Shown here piece after piece: positions 1 through 13,800 of a DNA stretch of 13,800 nucleotides (its first letter is position 1; each line of letters starts with the position of its first letter). The position numbers and the translations under genes were made by a program. This DNA is from Euperipatoides rowelli (Eukaryota; Onychophora; Udeonychophora; Euonychophora; Peripatopsidae). The notes beneath the pieces are model-generated. The model made no database searches and was not told the origin of the DNA. It was given only the letters and a program-made list of their open reading frames with translations. The DNA is taken from the NCBI GenBank assembly GCA_003024985.2, contig PXIH01S0020998.1; one strand, 5' to 3'.

Positions 1-50
1 TTTTTTATCAAGATTATTAATTTAGTTTGTTATAATTATTATTTTTAAAG

Positions 51-13703
<13,653 letters not shown>

Positions 13704-13800
13704 TAAATATTAAAAGAAAAAGTGGATCTTATTTTAGCATAGTCTAGATTACATAATGCCTTCATATAATAATAATATTGGTGAAAATTTTATATGTATC

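Overview
The window is intronic-rich genomic DNA of an animal. Its only recognisable host gene is a furry orthologue (fry; FRY/FRYL in vertebrates). Eleven exons lie on the + strand between 51 and 13702. They join through GT-AG introns into one unbroken reading frame of 485 complete codons, with the gene continuing beyond both window edges. The part seen lies in the conserved N-terminal Furry region of a protein that is normally about 3000 residues long. Neither the start codon, the promoter nor the 3' end is in the window.

The exons are near-textbook Furry sequence, while the introns are strongly A+T-rich (over 70% by eye) with many homopolymer runs. Together with introns of about 0.1 to 4.5 kb and an invertebrate-like mix of DNA transposons and LINE remnants, this suggests an A+T-rich invertebrate. 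I cannot place it further.

Layout: 1-420 holds three exons separated by introns of about 100 bp. Intron 420-2849 carries a small inverted-repeat element (521-682) and an imperfect tandem repeat (2071-2171). Exon 2850-2933 is followed by the largest intron (2934-7384). That intron contains a double foldback element (3477-3953), an isolated GC-rich hairpin island (4741-4815), a tandem repeat of about 210 bp (5285-5770), a possible transposon end (5803-5955) and a minus-strand LINE relic (6095-6840). Exon 7385-7508 is followed by an intron with a hAT-like non-autonomous element with its target duplication (7644-7996). Exons 8893-9129, 10090-10247 and 10339-10495 follow. The intron 10496-11901 holds two candidate in-frame extra exons and a pogo/Tigger-like MITE (11129-11612). 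Exons 11902-11982, 13133-13437 and 13562-13702 complete the window.

The host biology is one gene: by family knowledge, Furry is a large HEAT/ARM-like scaffold that supports NDR/Tricornered kinases in cell morphogenesis. Everything else appears to be intron and transposon debris. The points most worth testing are the two possible frame-preserving exons at 10654-10707 and 10788-10832, the strong excess of the heptamer TACTGTA/TACAGTA, the double foldback, and the GC-rich hairpin. I found no convincing new multigene system.
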